Source: Robiginitalea aestuariiviva (lineage in GTDB: Bacteria; Bacteroidota; Bacteroidia; Flavobacteriales; Flavobacteriaceae). Taken from it: a stretch of DNA of 64,000 bases. Below the pieces are notes generated by a model. That model searched no databases. It was not told the DNA's origin and saw nothing but the letters and a program-made list of their open reading frames with translations. Where the stretch lies: assembly GCF_029537735.1 (NCBI RefSeq), contig NZ_JARPUQ010000003.1, forward strand, positions 56,915 to 120,914, written 5' to 3'. Shown in pieces: positions 9,025 to 18,013 of this stretch. Numbering within the stretch: position 1 is the first letter of the stretch; each line of letters opens with the position of its first letter. A program made the position numbers and the translations under genes.

Positions 9025-9513
9025 CTACTCCACCGGCACCCAGAAGTGTTCCAGCGCATCCGGGTCGCCCTGGCGGAAATCCGGACCCATGACTGCAAAG
9101 TGCGGGCGGTTGGCCAGGCGGTAACCCGAAGCCGGCAACCATTGGGTAAGGATGGCCCCGTAAAAGGCTGCTACCGGCCCCATGCGTTCGCGGTACGGGA
9201 ATACGGCATAGAGGCCTTCCTCCAGGTCCAGTTGGCTAAAGCCCCCGGGTAGTTCAGTACCGGGTTCCACAGGCACTGCTGCCCATTTTTCAAAGGGCCG
9301 GTCCGGATCAAATTGCTGCAAGGCTTCCACCCCGTCGTAAACTTCCATCGAATACAGGTCCCTGCCCAGGCGGTTCGGGATTTCCTTGAGCCTGGGCATA
9401 AATCCCTGCCAGAGTTGCGGGGTTTGGTCATGGGAAAACGACATGCGGACCTTGTGGCCCGCAAGTTGCGTTTTGGGGTGTTTTTTCAGGAGGGGTTGAA
9501 GGGTAAAAGTCAC
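9025..9513 (-). CDS. GyrI-like small-molecule-binding domain protein
   Basis: A 162-residue protein consisting of one GyrI-like/AraC effector-binding (SOUL/BacT-type) domain with no DNA-binding part. Characteristic segments are VRMSFSHDQTPQLWQGF near the start, the central Y-S-M-E-V-Y strand, the GLYAVFPYRERMG turn, and a C-terminal FWVPVE strand. Such stand-alone domains bind hydrophobic ligands; some hydrolyse or sequester drugs. No signal peptide, so cytoplasmic. The ligand is unknown. Confidence 0.8.
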   Translation of the reverse strand: MTFTLQPLLKKHPKTQLAGHKVRMSFSHDQTPQLWQGFMPRLKEIPNRLGRDLYSMEVYDGVEALQQFDPDRPFEKWAAVPVEPGTELPGGFSQLDLEEGLYAVFPYRERMGPVAAFYGAILTQWLPASGYRLANRPHFAVMGPDFRQGDPDALEHFWVPVE

Positions 9514-9602
9514 AAGGGATCAGTATTTGGAATCTTTGAGCGGTATTTTTTTGTGTCTTAATTACTGAAAAACAGCATTTTAAACAATCAAACCGCAAAG
9601 TA

Positions 9603-10061
9603 ATGAAAACGTATGTTAACCGGGCAGGTCTCTGCGTGCTTGCAGTCCTTGCCCTTTGGGGTTGTCGGGAAAAATCTCCGGAACCCCAGCCCGAAGCTAT
9701 GGAAAATTCTACGGAAATGGTCGCGACCGAAGCCGTACTGCCCGCATTGGACCCTTCCCTGGACCCCATGATGGTAGGCGAAGCTTTCTCCCAGCCCCTG
9801 GGCGACACCCTGAATATCCAGATGTACATCATGACCATGAAACCGGGGGACTCTATTGGCCTGCACCAGCACCTTGACCATACGGCCTATGTGCTTAAGG
9901 GCGGGCAGTTGCTGGTCTATGTAGACGGGACGGAACCCGTTCAGTTTGTGTTGAACGAAGGCCAGGCCCTGATTTCCGGGCCGCTTACGGATGCTGCGGT
10001 GAACAATGGGGATACAGAGGTCTCCCTGCTCATCAATGAAATCCACCGGCCGCGGGAATGA
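9603..10061 (+). CDS. Cupin-domain lipoprotein
   Basis: A 152-residue lipoprotein. The signal peptide ends in a lipobox (LWGC, Cys21), followed by a low-complexity Glu/Pro linker to about residue 60 and a single cupin barrel. Cupin motif 1 is visible as GDSIGLHQHLDHTAYVL with its paired histidines, and motif 2 as GQALISGPL without the usual second histidine. A metal-bound or sugar-binding role outside the cytoplasmic membrane is inferred; substrate unknown. It is transcribed away from the GyrI-like gene across an 89-bp gap and toward the next gene. Confidence 0.75.
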   Translation: MKTYVNRAGLCVLAVLALWGCREKSPEPQPEAMENSTEMVATEAVLPALDPSLDPMMVGEAFSQPLGDTLNIQMYIMTMKPGDSIGLHQHLDHTAYVLKGGQLLVYVDGTEPVQFVLNEGQALISGPLTDAAVNNGDTEVSLLINEIHRPRE

Positions 10062-10078
10062 CTTGCGGGTAATGCAGC

Positions 10079-11416
10079 CTAATCCTGTTCGGGTTGGGCT
10101 GTTGCAGAAAAGGGAATCCGCCAGGTACCGGCTTCAGCATCGGCGGTCCCACCCATTTCCCGTTCAATGACCCGTTGGGTGATGCCCATACCCTTTTCGG
10201 CCATGTGGTCAAAGGTATCTATGCCGTTTTCGGGAAAATTTTGCCGGGTACGATGGATGTTAAAACGGTTGGAAAAGGTCTGGCCAAAGGCAGCTTCCAC
10301 CGCCTTTTTGCCCATCATAAACCCGAGTAAGCCCCCCCAGGTGGCGGTAGGGTTGTCCGAGTCCCACCCGCAGAGGACCCCGATCTTAAGGGTTTCCTGC
10401 AGGTTGCCTTCCCCGTAGAAATAGCTCACCAGGCTGGCAGCAAAATTGATGCCGGCTGCAAAGCAGCCATTGCAGTAGAGGTTGCGCGAGGTGATGTCAT
10501 ATCCATCGGCCTGTTCCACCTGGTACCGTTGGTAGATGGAGTCCCTGGTCTGTTCCCAGGGGATCCCGCTGCGGTACAGGCCGTACACGTAATCGTACAT
10601 GGCGGCGGGATAGGTGCCGTCTTCCAGGTGTTCCCGGGCCTGGGAAGCCATGGCCAGGAGCTGGGTTTTCCGGTCCTGGGCCGGGTCTGCCACAGGGGCC
10701 AGGGCGTGCAGGATCACATAGAATTCTGCGATTTGGGCGGCTTCCTCCCGGGCGGTGGTCTGTATGGGCAGGTAGGCCAGTTCCAAAGCCAGGTCCGGAC
10801 GCCCCGGGGCAAAAAGCCCAAAGAGCTCCGTGGTGAGCTGGGCGTCAATCATGTCGTAATAGGGGTTGCTGGCCGGCTCACTGGTCTGGGGCGGTAATAC
10901 GCCCTGCTGCATCAGGTCAAAGGCCTGCTGGTTAGATACCCAGAGGTAGTTTTCCTCCTCGGCCCGGATGTGTTTGAGCCAGCCCTCGCGGATTTGTTCC
11001 GGGGTGAGGCGGGTGGCCCCGCTTTCGAATAACAGGTGCTGATACATGTACTCAATATCCGTATCGTCGTCTGCCCCCCACACCTCTTGCGGGCCACGGA
11101 ACACAAAATCGATGGTAGGGGACCACGGGCTGATGGAATCGGGCCGGAAGATGCTGGGCTGGTCCGGGCCGCCCCAATCCTTACGGGTGTAAAAGGCCCC
11201 GGTGCGGATCTCGCCCAGGTTGCCGATCTTGTCCATCTCGGTTACCAGCCCGGTCCAGTTCGCGATGCACTGTGCCAGCCAGAAGCCTTCCAGGCCGTCC
11301 TTGTACCTGGCCTGGATCAGGGTGATTTCCCGAGTGCTTTCGGTTGGGTTTGGGTGTCTGTCCCGGCAACCGGCCAGGACCGGGAGCAGGACAAGGGAGA
11401 ACAGGAGCATGCGCAT
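10079..11416 (-). CDS. ADP-ribosylglycohydrolase-family lipoprotein
   Basis: A 445-residue protein with a lipoprotein signal (LAGC, Cys17) followed by an ADP-ribosylglycohydrolase-type all-helical domain. The family's acidic sites are visible: the DDDTD run at residues 116-120 and the C-terminal GWDSDNPTATWGGLLG with Asp352 and Asp354. These normally bind two magnesium ions that cleave ADP-ribose bonds. Export to the envelope is unusual for a protein working on ADP-ribose, so the true substrate may be different. The gene is convergent with the cupin gene (17-bp gap). Confidence 0.85.
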   Translation of the reverse strand: MRMLLFSLVLLPVLAGCRDRHPNPTESTREITLIQARYKDGLEGFWLAQCIANWTGLVTEMDKIGNLGEIRTGAFYTRKDWGGPDQPSIFRPDSISPWSPTIDFVFRGPQEVWGADDDTDIEYMYQHLLFESGATRLTPEQIREGWLKHIRAEEENYLWVSNQQAFDLMQQGVLPPQTSEPASNPYYDMIDAQLTTELFGLFAPGRPDLALELAYLPIQTTAREEAAQIAEFYVILHALAPVADPAQDRKTQLLAMASQAREHLEDGTYPAAMYDYVYGLYRSGIPWEQTRDSIYQRYQVEQADGYDITSRNLYCNGCFAAGINFAASLVSYFYGEGNLQETLKIGVLCGWDSDNPTATWGGLLGFMMGKKAVEAAFGQTFSNRFNIHRTRQNFPENGIDTFDHMAEKGMGITQRVIEREMGGTADAEAGTWRIPFSATAQPEQD

Positions 11417-11455
11417 GGGTACGAACTTTGGTTTCCGTAAGATAGGAATTCCGTT

Positions 11456-12700
11456 TCAGTCGGGTGCCGGGTGCCGCAGGTGAGCAATCCGGGCAGCCAG
11501 GGGCGGATGGGAGTAGTGCATAAAGACGTAGGCCGGGTGGGGCGTTAAATTGCTCAGATGGTTGCGGGAGAGCTTCTTCAGGGAACGGATCAGGGGCTCT
11601 GCGGCAAAGGTATCGCGTGCATAGGCATCCGCCTGAAATTCAAAGCGGCGCGAAAAGATATTCATGATCAGGCCGGTGGCCTCGGAAATAGGACTGTAGA
11701 GCAATCCAAAACTGAGCAGGGCCGCGTGAAAACTCGGGTTTTGCACACCCAGGGCCCTGGAGAGTTCCGGATGGTTTATAAAGACCGAAAGCACAAAGAG
11801 GGTGAGCCCGGTCAGGGCGGTGGAGGCCAGCAAATTGATCAGGATGTGCCGGCGCCGGTAATGCCCCACCTCGTGCGCCAGGACGGCTACCACCTCGTCT
11901 GCCTCCAGGTCCCGGATCAGGGTGTCGTACAGGGTCACGCGCTTCTGGCTCCCGAAGCCGGAAAAATAGGCGTTGGCCTTGGTGGAGCGCCGCGACCCGT
12001 CGATGACAAAAATCTTCTGCAGTTCAAAGCCCACCTGCCGGGCATACTGTTCTATTTTTTCCTTCAGGGGGCCGTCCTCCAGCGGCTCCTGCCGGTTAAA
12101 AAGGGGTACGATCAACCGGCTGTACCACAGGTTCATCAGCACGCTGAACAGGGTTATCAATCCCCAGGCATAAAGCCAGAAGGCAGTCCCGGCCCATTGG
12201 TAAAAGGCCATGATGGCGGTAAGCAGGCCGCCCCCCAGTACCAGGGCCAGGGCCCAGCCTTTGGCCTTGTCTGCCCAATAGAGGGCAGGGGTAGTCTTGT
12301 TAAACCCAAAGCGCGCCTCAATTACAAAGGTATGGTACAGCCCCAGAGGGGTGCTCAGCAAGTCGGCCCCCAGGTATAGGATGCCGAAGAACAGGATGGC
12401 CTGGATCAGGGGGTCGTCCGAAACGGAAGCCGCCAGCTGGTCTGCCCAGCCAAACCCGCCCAGCAGCAGGAAAGCGACCAGCCCAAAGGTAGAGAGGGCT
12501 CCCGAAAGCAGCCCGAAACGATAATTGGCCTTCTTGTAGGCCTGGGATCTTTGGTATTCCTCCGGGTCGTACAGGCCTTCCACCTCCTTGGGTGGGGTGG
12601 CGTTAAAACGGCGGGCATTCAGGTACTCCAGCAGGGTTTCCACCGCATATTGCACCAGCAGGATGCCGGTAATGATGTAGGTAAGGCTTTCAGCAGACAT
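11456..12700 (-). CDS. M48 family metallopeptidase (Ste24/HtpX type)
   Basis: A 414-residue polytopic membrane zinc protease resembling CAAX prenyl protease 1. It has an N-terminal helix (about 5-22), further helices near 65-85, 98-115, 150-170 and 175-195, then the zinc site HEVGH (residues 276-280) and the third ligand Glu354 in EFQAD. Two more hydrophobic helices lie between about 286 and 340. Bacteria lack prenylated CAAX proteins, so a membrane-protein quality-control role is the likely one. The ATG at 12700 is followed by MSAESLTYIITGILL. Confidence 0.9.
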   Translation of the reverse strand: MSAESLTYIITGILLVQYAVETLLEYLNARRFNATPPKEVEGLYDPEEYQRSQAYKKANYRFGLLSGALSTFGLVAFLLLGGFGWADQLAASVSDDPLIQAILFFGILYLGADLLSTPLGLYHTFVIEARFGFNKTTPALYWADKAKGWALALVLGGGLLTAIMAFYQWAGTAFWLYAWGLITLFSVLMNLWYSRLIVPLFNRQEPLEDGPLKEKIEQYARQVGFELQKIFVIDGSRRSTKANAYFSGFGSQKRVTLYDTLIRDLEADEVVAVLAHEVGHYRRRHILINLLASTALTGLTLFVLSVFINHPELSRALGVQNPSFHAALLSFGLLYSPISEATGLIMNIFSRRFEFQADAYARDTFAAEPLIRSLKKLSRNHLSNLTPHPAYVFMHYSHPPLAARIAHLRHPAPD

Positions 12701-12787
12701 GGGTTCGGATTGGATGTAGGGTGTAAAGTAACCAATTTTTGAACCCCGGCGTAACTTTTTAGACCAGTGGTATGCCGGCCCGGGGGC

Positions 12788-13600
12788 TTACGCCGGATCG
12801 AACCCGCGCTGCCGCAGGGCTTCAAAAACCAGGATGGCTGCGGAGACCGAGACATTCATGGAATCTATAGCGCCGGCCATGGGGATTTCGACTTTCGCTT
12901 TTGCCTGTTGCCTCCAGGCTTCGGTAAGGCCCGTGGCTTCCGTGCCCACAGCAATGGCCGTGGGGGGGCGGTAATCTGCCTGGTCGTATCGGGTGGCGCC
13001 GCCCAAGCAGGCGGCCATGAGATGTATCCCTTCCTGTTCCAGATAGGCCAGGGTTTCCGCCGTGGAGGCTACCGCCACCGGGACCGTAAACAGGCAACCC
13101 ACGCTGGAGCGGATCACATTGGGGTTGTAGAGGTCGCTCCGGGGGTCGGCAATAATCACGGCATCCAGGCCAGCGGCATCGGCGGTGCGCAGCAGAGCAC
13201 CCACATTACCCGGTTTTTCCGGGGCTTCGGCAATCAGGATCAGGGGGGATTTCCGTTTGAATTCCAGGGCGTCCAGGGAATGTTCACGGGCGTGCATTAC
13301 CGCCAGTACGCCTTCGGTCTTGCCGCGGTAGGCCACCTGCCGGTACACTTCTGGGCTTAAGGTGGTTCGGGGTACCCCATGGAGTTGTGGCAGCCGTTCC
13401 AGGGCACCGGCCTCCAGGATCTCGGGGCAGTAGTACACCCGCTCTGCGGTGTAACCACCTTCCAGGGCCAGACCCAGTTCCCGCAACCCCTCCAGCACAA
13501 AACGGCCGGCCTTCCGACGGTCCCTGGATTTCTGGGTCCAGTGCTGTAATTGCCGGATTTCCGGATTATGGGAACTGCTGATGTGTTTCTCGCTGGGCAT
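12788..13600 (-). CDS. TrmH-family RNA 2'-O-methyltransferase
   Basis: A 270-residue SpoU/TrmH-class enzyme. The N-terminal substrate-binding domain (about 1-95) starts with RQLQHWTQKSRDRRKAGRFV and GLRELGLAL, followed by a knotted SPOUT domain. SPOUT motifs are visible: EAPEKPGNVGALLRTADAAG (motif 1), AVGTEATGL (motif 2) and IPMAGAIDSMNVSVSAAI (motif 3). It transfers a methyl group from SAM to a ribose 2'-oxygen in rRNA or tRNA; the target site cannot be told from sequence. The 3' end is close to the M48 gene (87 bp). Confidence 0.9.
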   Translation of the reverse strand: MPSEKHISSSHNPEIRQLQHWTQKSRDRRKAGRFVLEGLRELGLALEGGYTAERVYYCPEILEAGALERLPQLHGVPRTTLSPEVYRQVAYRGKTEGVLAVMHAREHSLDALEFKRKSPLILIAEAPEKPGNVGALLRTADAAGLDAVIIADPRSDLYNPNVIRSSVGCLFTVPVAVASTAETLAYLEQEGIHLMAACLGGATRYDQADYRPPTAIAVGTEATGLTEAWRQQAKAKVEIPMAGAIDSMNVSVSAAILVFEALRQRGFDPA

Positions 13601-13661
13601 GGCAACAAAAAAACGGAACAGCCCGGGAGCTATTCCGTTTTTAAAGGTACGGTTTTACCGC

Positions 13662-14951
13662 TTACTGCCGGGCGTATTTCCCGGTATAGCGTTTCCAGAG
13701 CTCAGTCTGGTGGGTTTCCAGGGAGATTTCCCGCCCGTCGATAAAGGCGTGGGAAAGCTGGTTGGTCCGCATGTCCAGCGCGTCTCCTTCAGAAATGAAG
13801 AGGGTAGCGCTTTTCCCCTGGGCCAGGGTGCCGTAGCGATCGTCTATGCCCAGGATTTTGGCGGTGTTGCCCGTAATGAGCTGCAGGGCTTTTTCACGGT
13901 CCATGCCCTGGCCGGCCACGTGCCCGGCATAGAAGGGCAGGTTGCGGGTCTGGAAGTTTGACATCCCCTGGTTCTGGATGCCCACCAGCAACCCGGCATC
14001 CGCCAGCATCTTCGGCAGGCGGTAGGGCAGGTCGTAGGCATCATCTGCCATGGAAGGCAGGGCGTGGGGTTCGTTCACCAGTACGGGAATATTGTGCTCC
14101 TTCAGCAGGCCTGTTACCTTATAGGCCTGGTAGCCGCCTACCAGCACCACGTGGGCAATGCCTGCCTCCTTCAGGGCGGTTACGGCATCTACGATTTCCC
14201 GTTCGCCTTCGGCATAGACATACAGCCGCTGGCTGCCGCTGAAGAGTCCCTGCATGGCCGCATAGGCCGGGTTCATGTCGGCATTGGCCCCCTTGCCGTA
14301 GGCTTTGGCGCTACGGATAAAATCCAGGATGGCAGCCTGCTCGTCCGGGTAGTCCTTGTTGGGGCGCATACCGCGGGGTTCGCCCAGCCACCAGCGGCCG
14401 CGGCGGAAGGAATTGGGCCAGTGCAGGTGGATGCCGTCATCGGTTTTTACGGCGGCGTCTTCCCAGTTCCAGGCATCGAATTGCACAATGGAGGACGTAC
14501 CGGAGATGGTGCCCCCCTGGGGGGTGGCCTGCCCCAGCAGTACGCCGTTGGGCCGCATACTTTCCACCACCTTGGATTCGGCATTGTACGCAATCAGGCT
14601 GCGGACATGCGGGATCATGGTACCGATTTCGTCTTCGTCGTCCGAAGGCCGTACGGCGTCAATTTCCACCAGTCCAAGGGATTTTACCGGGGCGATTATG
14701 CCCGGGTAAACGTGCTTCCCGCTGGCGTCGATGATGCGGCCTTCAGGGGTAACACCCGCGCCCATGGCGGTGATGGTCCCGTCCGAAAAGACCAGGGTGC
14801 CGTTTTCCACTACAGTGCCGTCCCCCAGGTGCAGGGTGGCGCCGGTAATGCTGATCGTTTCCTGCTGGGGCGGAGCCGGGGTTTGCTGGGCCCGGGCGGT
14901 GGTGCCCAGGAGCAAAAGCAGGATGGTGAGGATATGATATGTAGATTTCAT
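13662..14951 (-). CDS. Exported amidohydrolase-family protein lacking HxH
   Basis: A 429-residue protein with a signal peptide (residues 1-21, cleaved at ARA-QQ) and an amidohydrolase-superfamily composite domain: an N-terminal strand region (ATLHLGDGTVVENGTLVF), a barrel and a C-terminal closing region (LAQGKSATLFISEGDALD). The usual PG-[IL]-ID-x-H-x-H metal motif reads PGIIAPVKS, so both histidines are replaced (Val89, Ser91 by alignment). It therefore probably has no dinuclear metal site and may be a partner or regulator of the larger amidohydrolase encoded immediately upstream, 28 bp away. Confidence 0.8.
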   Translation of the reverse strand: MKSTYHILTILLLLLGTTARAQQTPAPPQQETISITGATLHLGDGTVVENGTLVFSDGTITAMGAGVTPEGRIIDASGKHVYPGIIAPVKSLGLVEIDAVRPSDDEDEIGTMIPHVRSLIAYNAESKVVESMRPNGVLLGQATPQGGTISGTSSIVQFDAWNWEDAAVKTDDGIHLHWPNSFRRGRWWLGEPRGMRPNKDYPDEQAAILDFIRSAKAYGKGANADMNPAYAAMQGLFSGSQRLYVYAEGEREIVDAVTALKEAGIAHVVLVGGYQAYKVTGLLKEHNIPVLVNEPHALPSMADDAYDLPYRLPKMLADAGLLVGIQNQGMSNFQTRNLPFYAGHVAGQGMDREKALQLITGNTAKILGIDDRYGTLAQGKSATLFISEGDALDMRTNQLSHAFIDGREISLETHQTELWKRYTGKYARQ

Positions 14952-14979
14952 AGGATTTTGCTTCTTATGGGTTTCTGAA

Positions 14980-17925
14980 TTACAGGCTGTTGCAGTGCAG
15001 GCGTTCGCGGCGGTTCATCCGCGGCGCGCGCTTGTTGCCGCCGTCTTTCTGGTCCAGCATCATGTCGATCAGGGTGTTGCGTTCCTGGGCCATGCGGCTG
15101 CGGATTTGCGTATCCGTTTCCAGGTCAAAGTAGGGTACCCCTTCAATATAGGTTTTCTCGGCCTTGGAATACACCGAAAGCGGGTTCCCGGACCACAGTA
15201 CCAGGTCTGCATCCTTCCCTTCCTTAATACTGCCGGTACGCTGGTCCAGGTGCAGCAGCTTGGCGGGGTTGATGGTCACCATTTTCCAGGCTTCCTCCTC
15301 GCTCATGCCCCCGTATTTTACGGTCTTGGCTGCCTCCTGGTTCAGGCGGCGGGACATCTCGGCATCGTCACTGTTGATGGCCACGGTAACCCCCTGGTTG
15401 TGCATGATGGCCGCATTGTAGGGGATGGCATCGTTCACCTCAAACTTATAGGCCCACCAATCGCTGAAGGTGGAGCCGCCCACCCCGTGTTCGGCCATTT
15501 TATCGGCTACCTTATAGCCTTCCAGGATGTGGGTGAAGGTATTCACCCGGAAGCCCATTTTGTCGGCCACCTTCATCAGCATATTGATCTCGCTCTGCAC
15601 ATAGGAGTGGCAGGAGATAAACCGTTCCCCGCGCAGGATTTCGGCCAGTACTTCCATTTCCTCGTCGTAGCGGAACGGTTGCCCGGCATCCTTTTTGGCC
15701 TGGTATTCCTTGGCGCGCTGGAAGTAGTTCAGGAACACCTGCTCCACGCCCATACGGGTTTGCGGAAAGCGGGAATAGCTCTGCCAATTGCTCTGTTTTA
15801 CGTTTTCCCCCAGGGCAAACTTGATATACTTCGGCATGTCCTTGTACAGCATCTCCGATGCCGGCTGTCCCCATTTCAGTTTGATAATGGCGGAGCGCCC
15901 GCCAATGGGGTTGGCAGACCCGTGCAGGATTTGGATGGAGGTTACCCCCCCGGCCAGGTTCCGGTAGATATCCGGGTCTTCCGGGTCTACCACATCGGAG
16001 ATCTTCACCTCTGCGGAGGAGTTGTGGCCCGCCTCGTTAATGGCCAGGGCCGCAATGTGACTGTGTTCGTCAATGATCCCCGCCGTAAGGTGTTTCCCGG
16101 TGGCGTCGATGACCCGGGCGCGCCCGGGGCTGAGGTCCTTACCAATGCGGGCAATCTTACCCCCGCGCACCAGCACGTCCGTATTTTCCAGGATGCCGGC
16201 GTCTTCGCTGGTCCATACCGTGGCATTGCGGAACAGTACGTCTTCCTGTTTGGGCAGGGCGGCATATCCATATCCGATATTGGGGTAGGTCAGGGGAAGG
16301 ACCTCCGGGGCCGCATCCTCCTTAGCTTCTTTTTCTTTTTCAGCCTCAAAAGCAGCCGTTTTCTTCAGGGTGAGGCGGGTTTCCTTCCCGTCGGGCAATA
16401 CGGTTTTAGCCTGCAGGTTGTCGGCATCCCGTTGTACGCGGGCCGCCAGGCGGTAGCGGTCGTCTCCGTCGGTGAAGGAGAGGTCCGCCCAATCCCCGCT
16501 GTAGGCGATCTTGCCCTTCAGGTCCGTAGTGTCCCGTTTCACTTTCAGGCTGGGGGCGGCAGCCTTGCCACCGAGCTCTAGGGTAAAGGTCTTGCCCGCG
16601 GCTGTGAGGGTGTAGGTGCCGCGGATGTCTTTCTGGTCCATATCGGCCAGGATATCCCGTTGCCCGTTCACCCAGTTCTCGTACAGGGTGGTGTTTTCGT
16701 CAAACACCGGTCCGGAGGCGATCAGGAAGTTGGCCCGGCGGCCGGTTTGCAGGCTGCCGATCTGGTCTGCCTGCCCCAGCAGGCGTGCGGGTTCGGTGGT
16801 CAGGGCACGCAGGGCCTCCTCTTCGGGCAGTCCGTACTGAATGGCCTTGCGCAGCATCGGCATAAAGTCGGTTTGTTTCTGCAACCCCTGCAGGGTAAAG
16901 GCGAAGGCAATCCCGTTTTGGTGCAGTACCCCGGGGTTGGTCGGGGCCTGGTTCCAGTGTTTCATATCTTCCAGGGAGATGTACCCGGCTTCGTAGGGAT
17001 TGGAAACGTCAAAGGCCTCCGGGAAGTTCAGGGGCACCACCAGGGTGGCCCCGGTGGCCTTGATCTGGTCGATGTTTTCGTATTCCTGGCCCCCGGCCAG
17101 CATCACGTATTGTACGCCAAAGGCGTCGCCAATGCCGTCGGCCCGGAGGATATTCCCTTTATCCCCGGCAGCAAAGAAGTGTACCAGGTTCTTCTGGGCC
17201 AGCAGGGCCTCCAGAGAACGATCGGTGGTTGCCGATCCCCCTCGGGCATACCAGTCTGCGTCGTAATACATCTGCCGCAGCAGGGCCATGGCCCCCATCA
17301 GGGATGTGGGGTAGGACTGGCGGGAGGTTACGCTTTTATCGAAGGAAAAATACTGGCCGGAAACGCCTTCCAGCACCCGATCCCCCTCGGCCCCTTCGTC
17401 CTGCAGGGCCAGCAGTACACCCGTGCCTCGGGCAATCCCGTCGGTCACGTGGCTGTTGACTACCCCAAAGCCGAGTTTACGCAAGGCCTGGGCTGCCTTT
17501 TGATCGAAGGAGTAGGCTTCCAGGGCCTGTTGCTCGGGCCGGATGTGGTCGTTCCAGTAAAAGCCTTCCCGGGTGGCCTCGTACTGGGCGGTACGGCCGC
17601 CCCCGGGGGCGCGTTTCGGTTTTTCGATCCCGTAGTCTGAAAAGACGTCAATAAAGGAAGGATAGATGTATTTCCCTTCCAGGTCCATGGTGACCGTATT
17701 CTCCGGGATGCGGACCGAGCTGCCGGCCGCAACCACCTTGCCCTTGCGGATCAGGAGGGTTCCGTTGTCGATCACCTGCCCGGGGCTTACGTAGATCCGG
17801 GCGTTGGTAAATGCAGTGTAGTTTTCGTCTGCGGCCTTTACCCCGTCATTCTTGGGGTAGTATTCCTGGCCGAATGCGAAAGCACCCAGCCACAGGATGG
17901 CCGGGATGGCGAGTTTCCATTTCAT
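14980..17925 (-). CDS. Double-domain exported amidohydrolase
   Basis: A 981-residue exported protein with signal peptide (cleavage near Gly19-Gln20) and two amidohydrolase-type halves. In the first half the metal motif is degenerate (FIDVFSDYG; the expected histidines are Phe95 and Asp97). A linker at about 430-560 is rich in charged residues (EAEKEKEAKEDAAPE). The second half keeps IDEHSH with His621 and His623, a later THILEGYK and the Asp of INSDDAEMS, so it should be the catalytic part, imidazolonepropionase or dipeptidase-like. I chose ATG 17925 because the longer frame lacks a signal peptide and overlaps DUF3810 gene space. Substrate unknown. Confidence 0.85.
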   Translation of the reverse strand: MKWKLAIPAILWLGAFAFGQEYYPKNDGVKAADENYTAFTNARIYVSPGQVIDNGTLLIRKGKVVAAGSSVRIPENTVTMDLEGKYIYPSFIDVFSDYGIEKPKRAPGGGRTAQYEATREGFYWNDHIRPEQQALEAYSFDQKAAQALRKLGFGVVNSHVTDGIARGTGVLLALQDEGAEGDRVLEGVSGQYFSFDKSVTSRQSYPTSLMGAMALLRQMYYDADWYARGGSATTDRSLEALLAQKNLVHFFAAGDKGNILRADGIGDAFGVQYVMLAGGQEYENIDQIKATGATLVVPLNFPEAFDVSNPYEAGYISLEDMKHWNQAPTNPGVLHQNGIAFAFTLQGLQKQTDFMPMLRKAIQYGLPEEEALRALTTEPARLLGQADQIGSLQTGRRANFLIASGPVFDENTTLYENWVNGQRDILADMDQKDIRGTYTLTAAGKTFTLELGGKAAAPSLKVKRDTTDLKGKIAYSGDWADLSFTDGDDRYRLAARVQRDADNLQAKTVLPDGKETRLTLKKTAAFEAEKEKEAKEDAAPEVLPLTYPNIGYGYAALPKQEDVLFRNATVWTSEDAGILENTDVLVRGGKIARIGKDLSPGRARVIDATGKHLTAGIIDEHSHIAALAINEAGHNSSAEVKISDVVDPEDPDIYRNLAGGVTSIQILHGSANPIGGRSAIIKLKWGQPASEMLYKDMPKYIKFALGENVKQSNWQSYSRFPQTRMGVEQVFLNYFQRAKEYQAKKDAGQPFRYDEEMEVLAEILRGERFISCHSYVQSEINMLMKVADKMGFRVNTFTHILEGYKVADKMAEHGVGGSTFSDWWAYKFEVNDAIPYNAAIMHNQGVTVAINSDDAEMSRRLNQEAAKTVKYGGMSEEEAWKMVTINPAKLLHLDQRTGSIKEGKDADLVLWSGNPLSVYSKAEKTYIEGVPYFDLETDTQIRSRMAQERNTLIDMMLDQKDGGNKRAPRMNRRERLHCNSL

Positions 17926-18013
17926 AGGGTTGGTACGTTTTTGAATTAGCCCCCTAAAAATAAGGTTTAGCCCGGGGGCACCCCCAAGGCATCCCCGTAT
18001 TTTAACAAAACCT

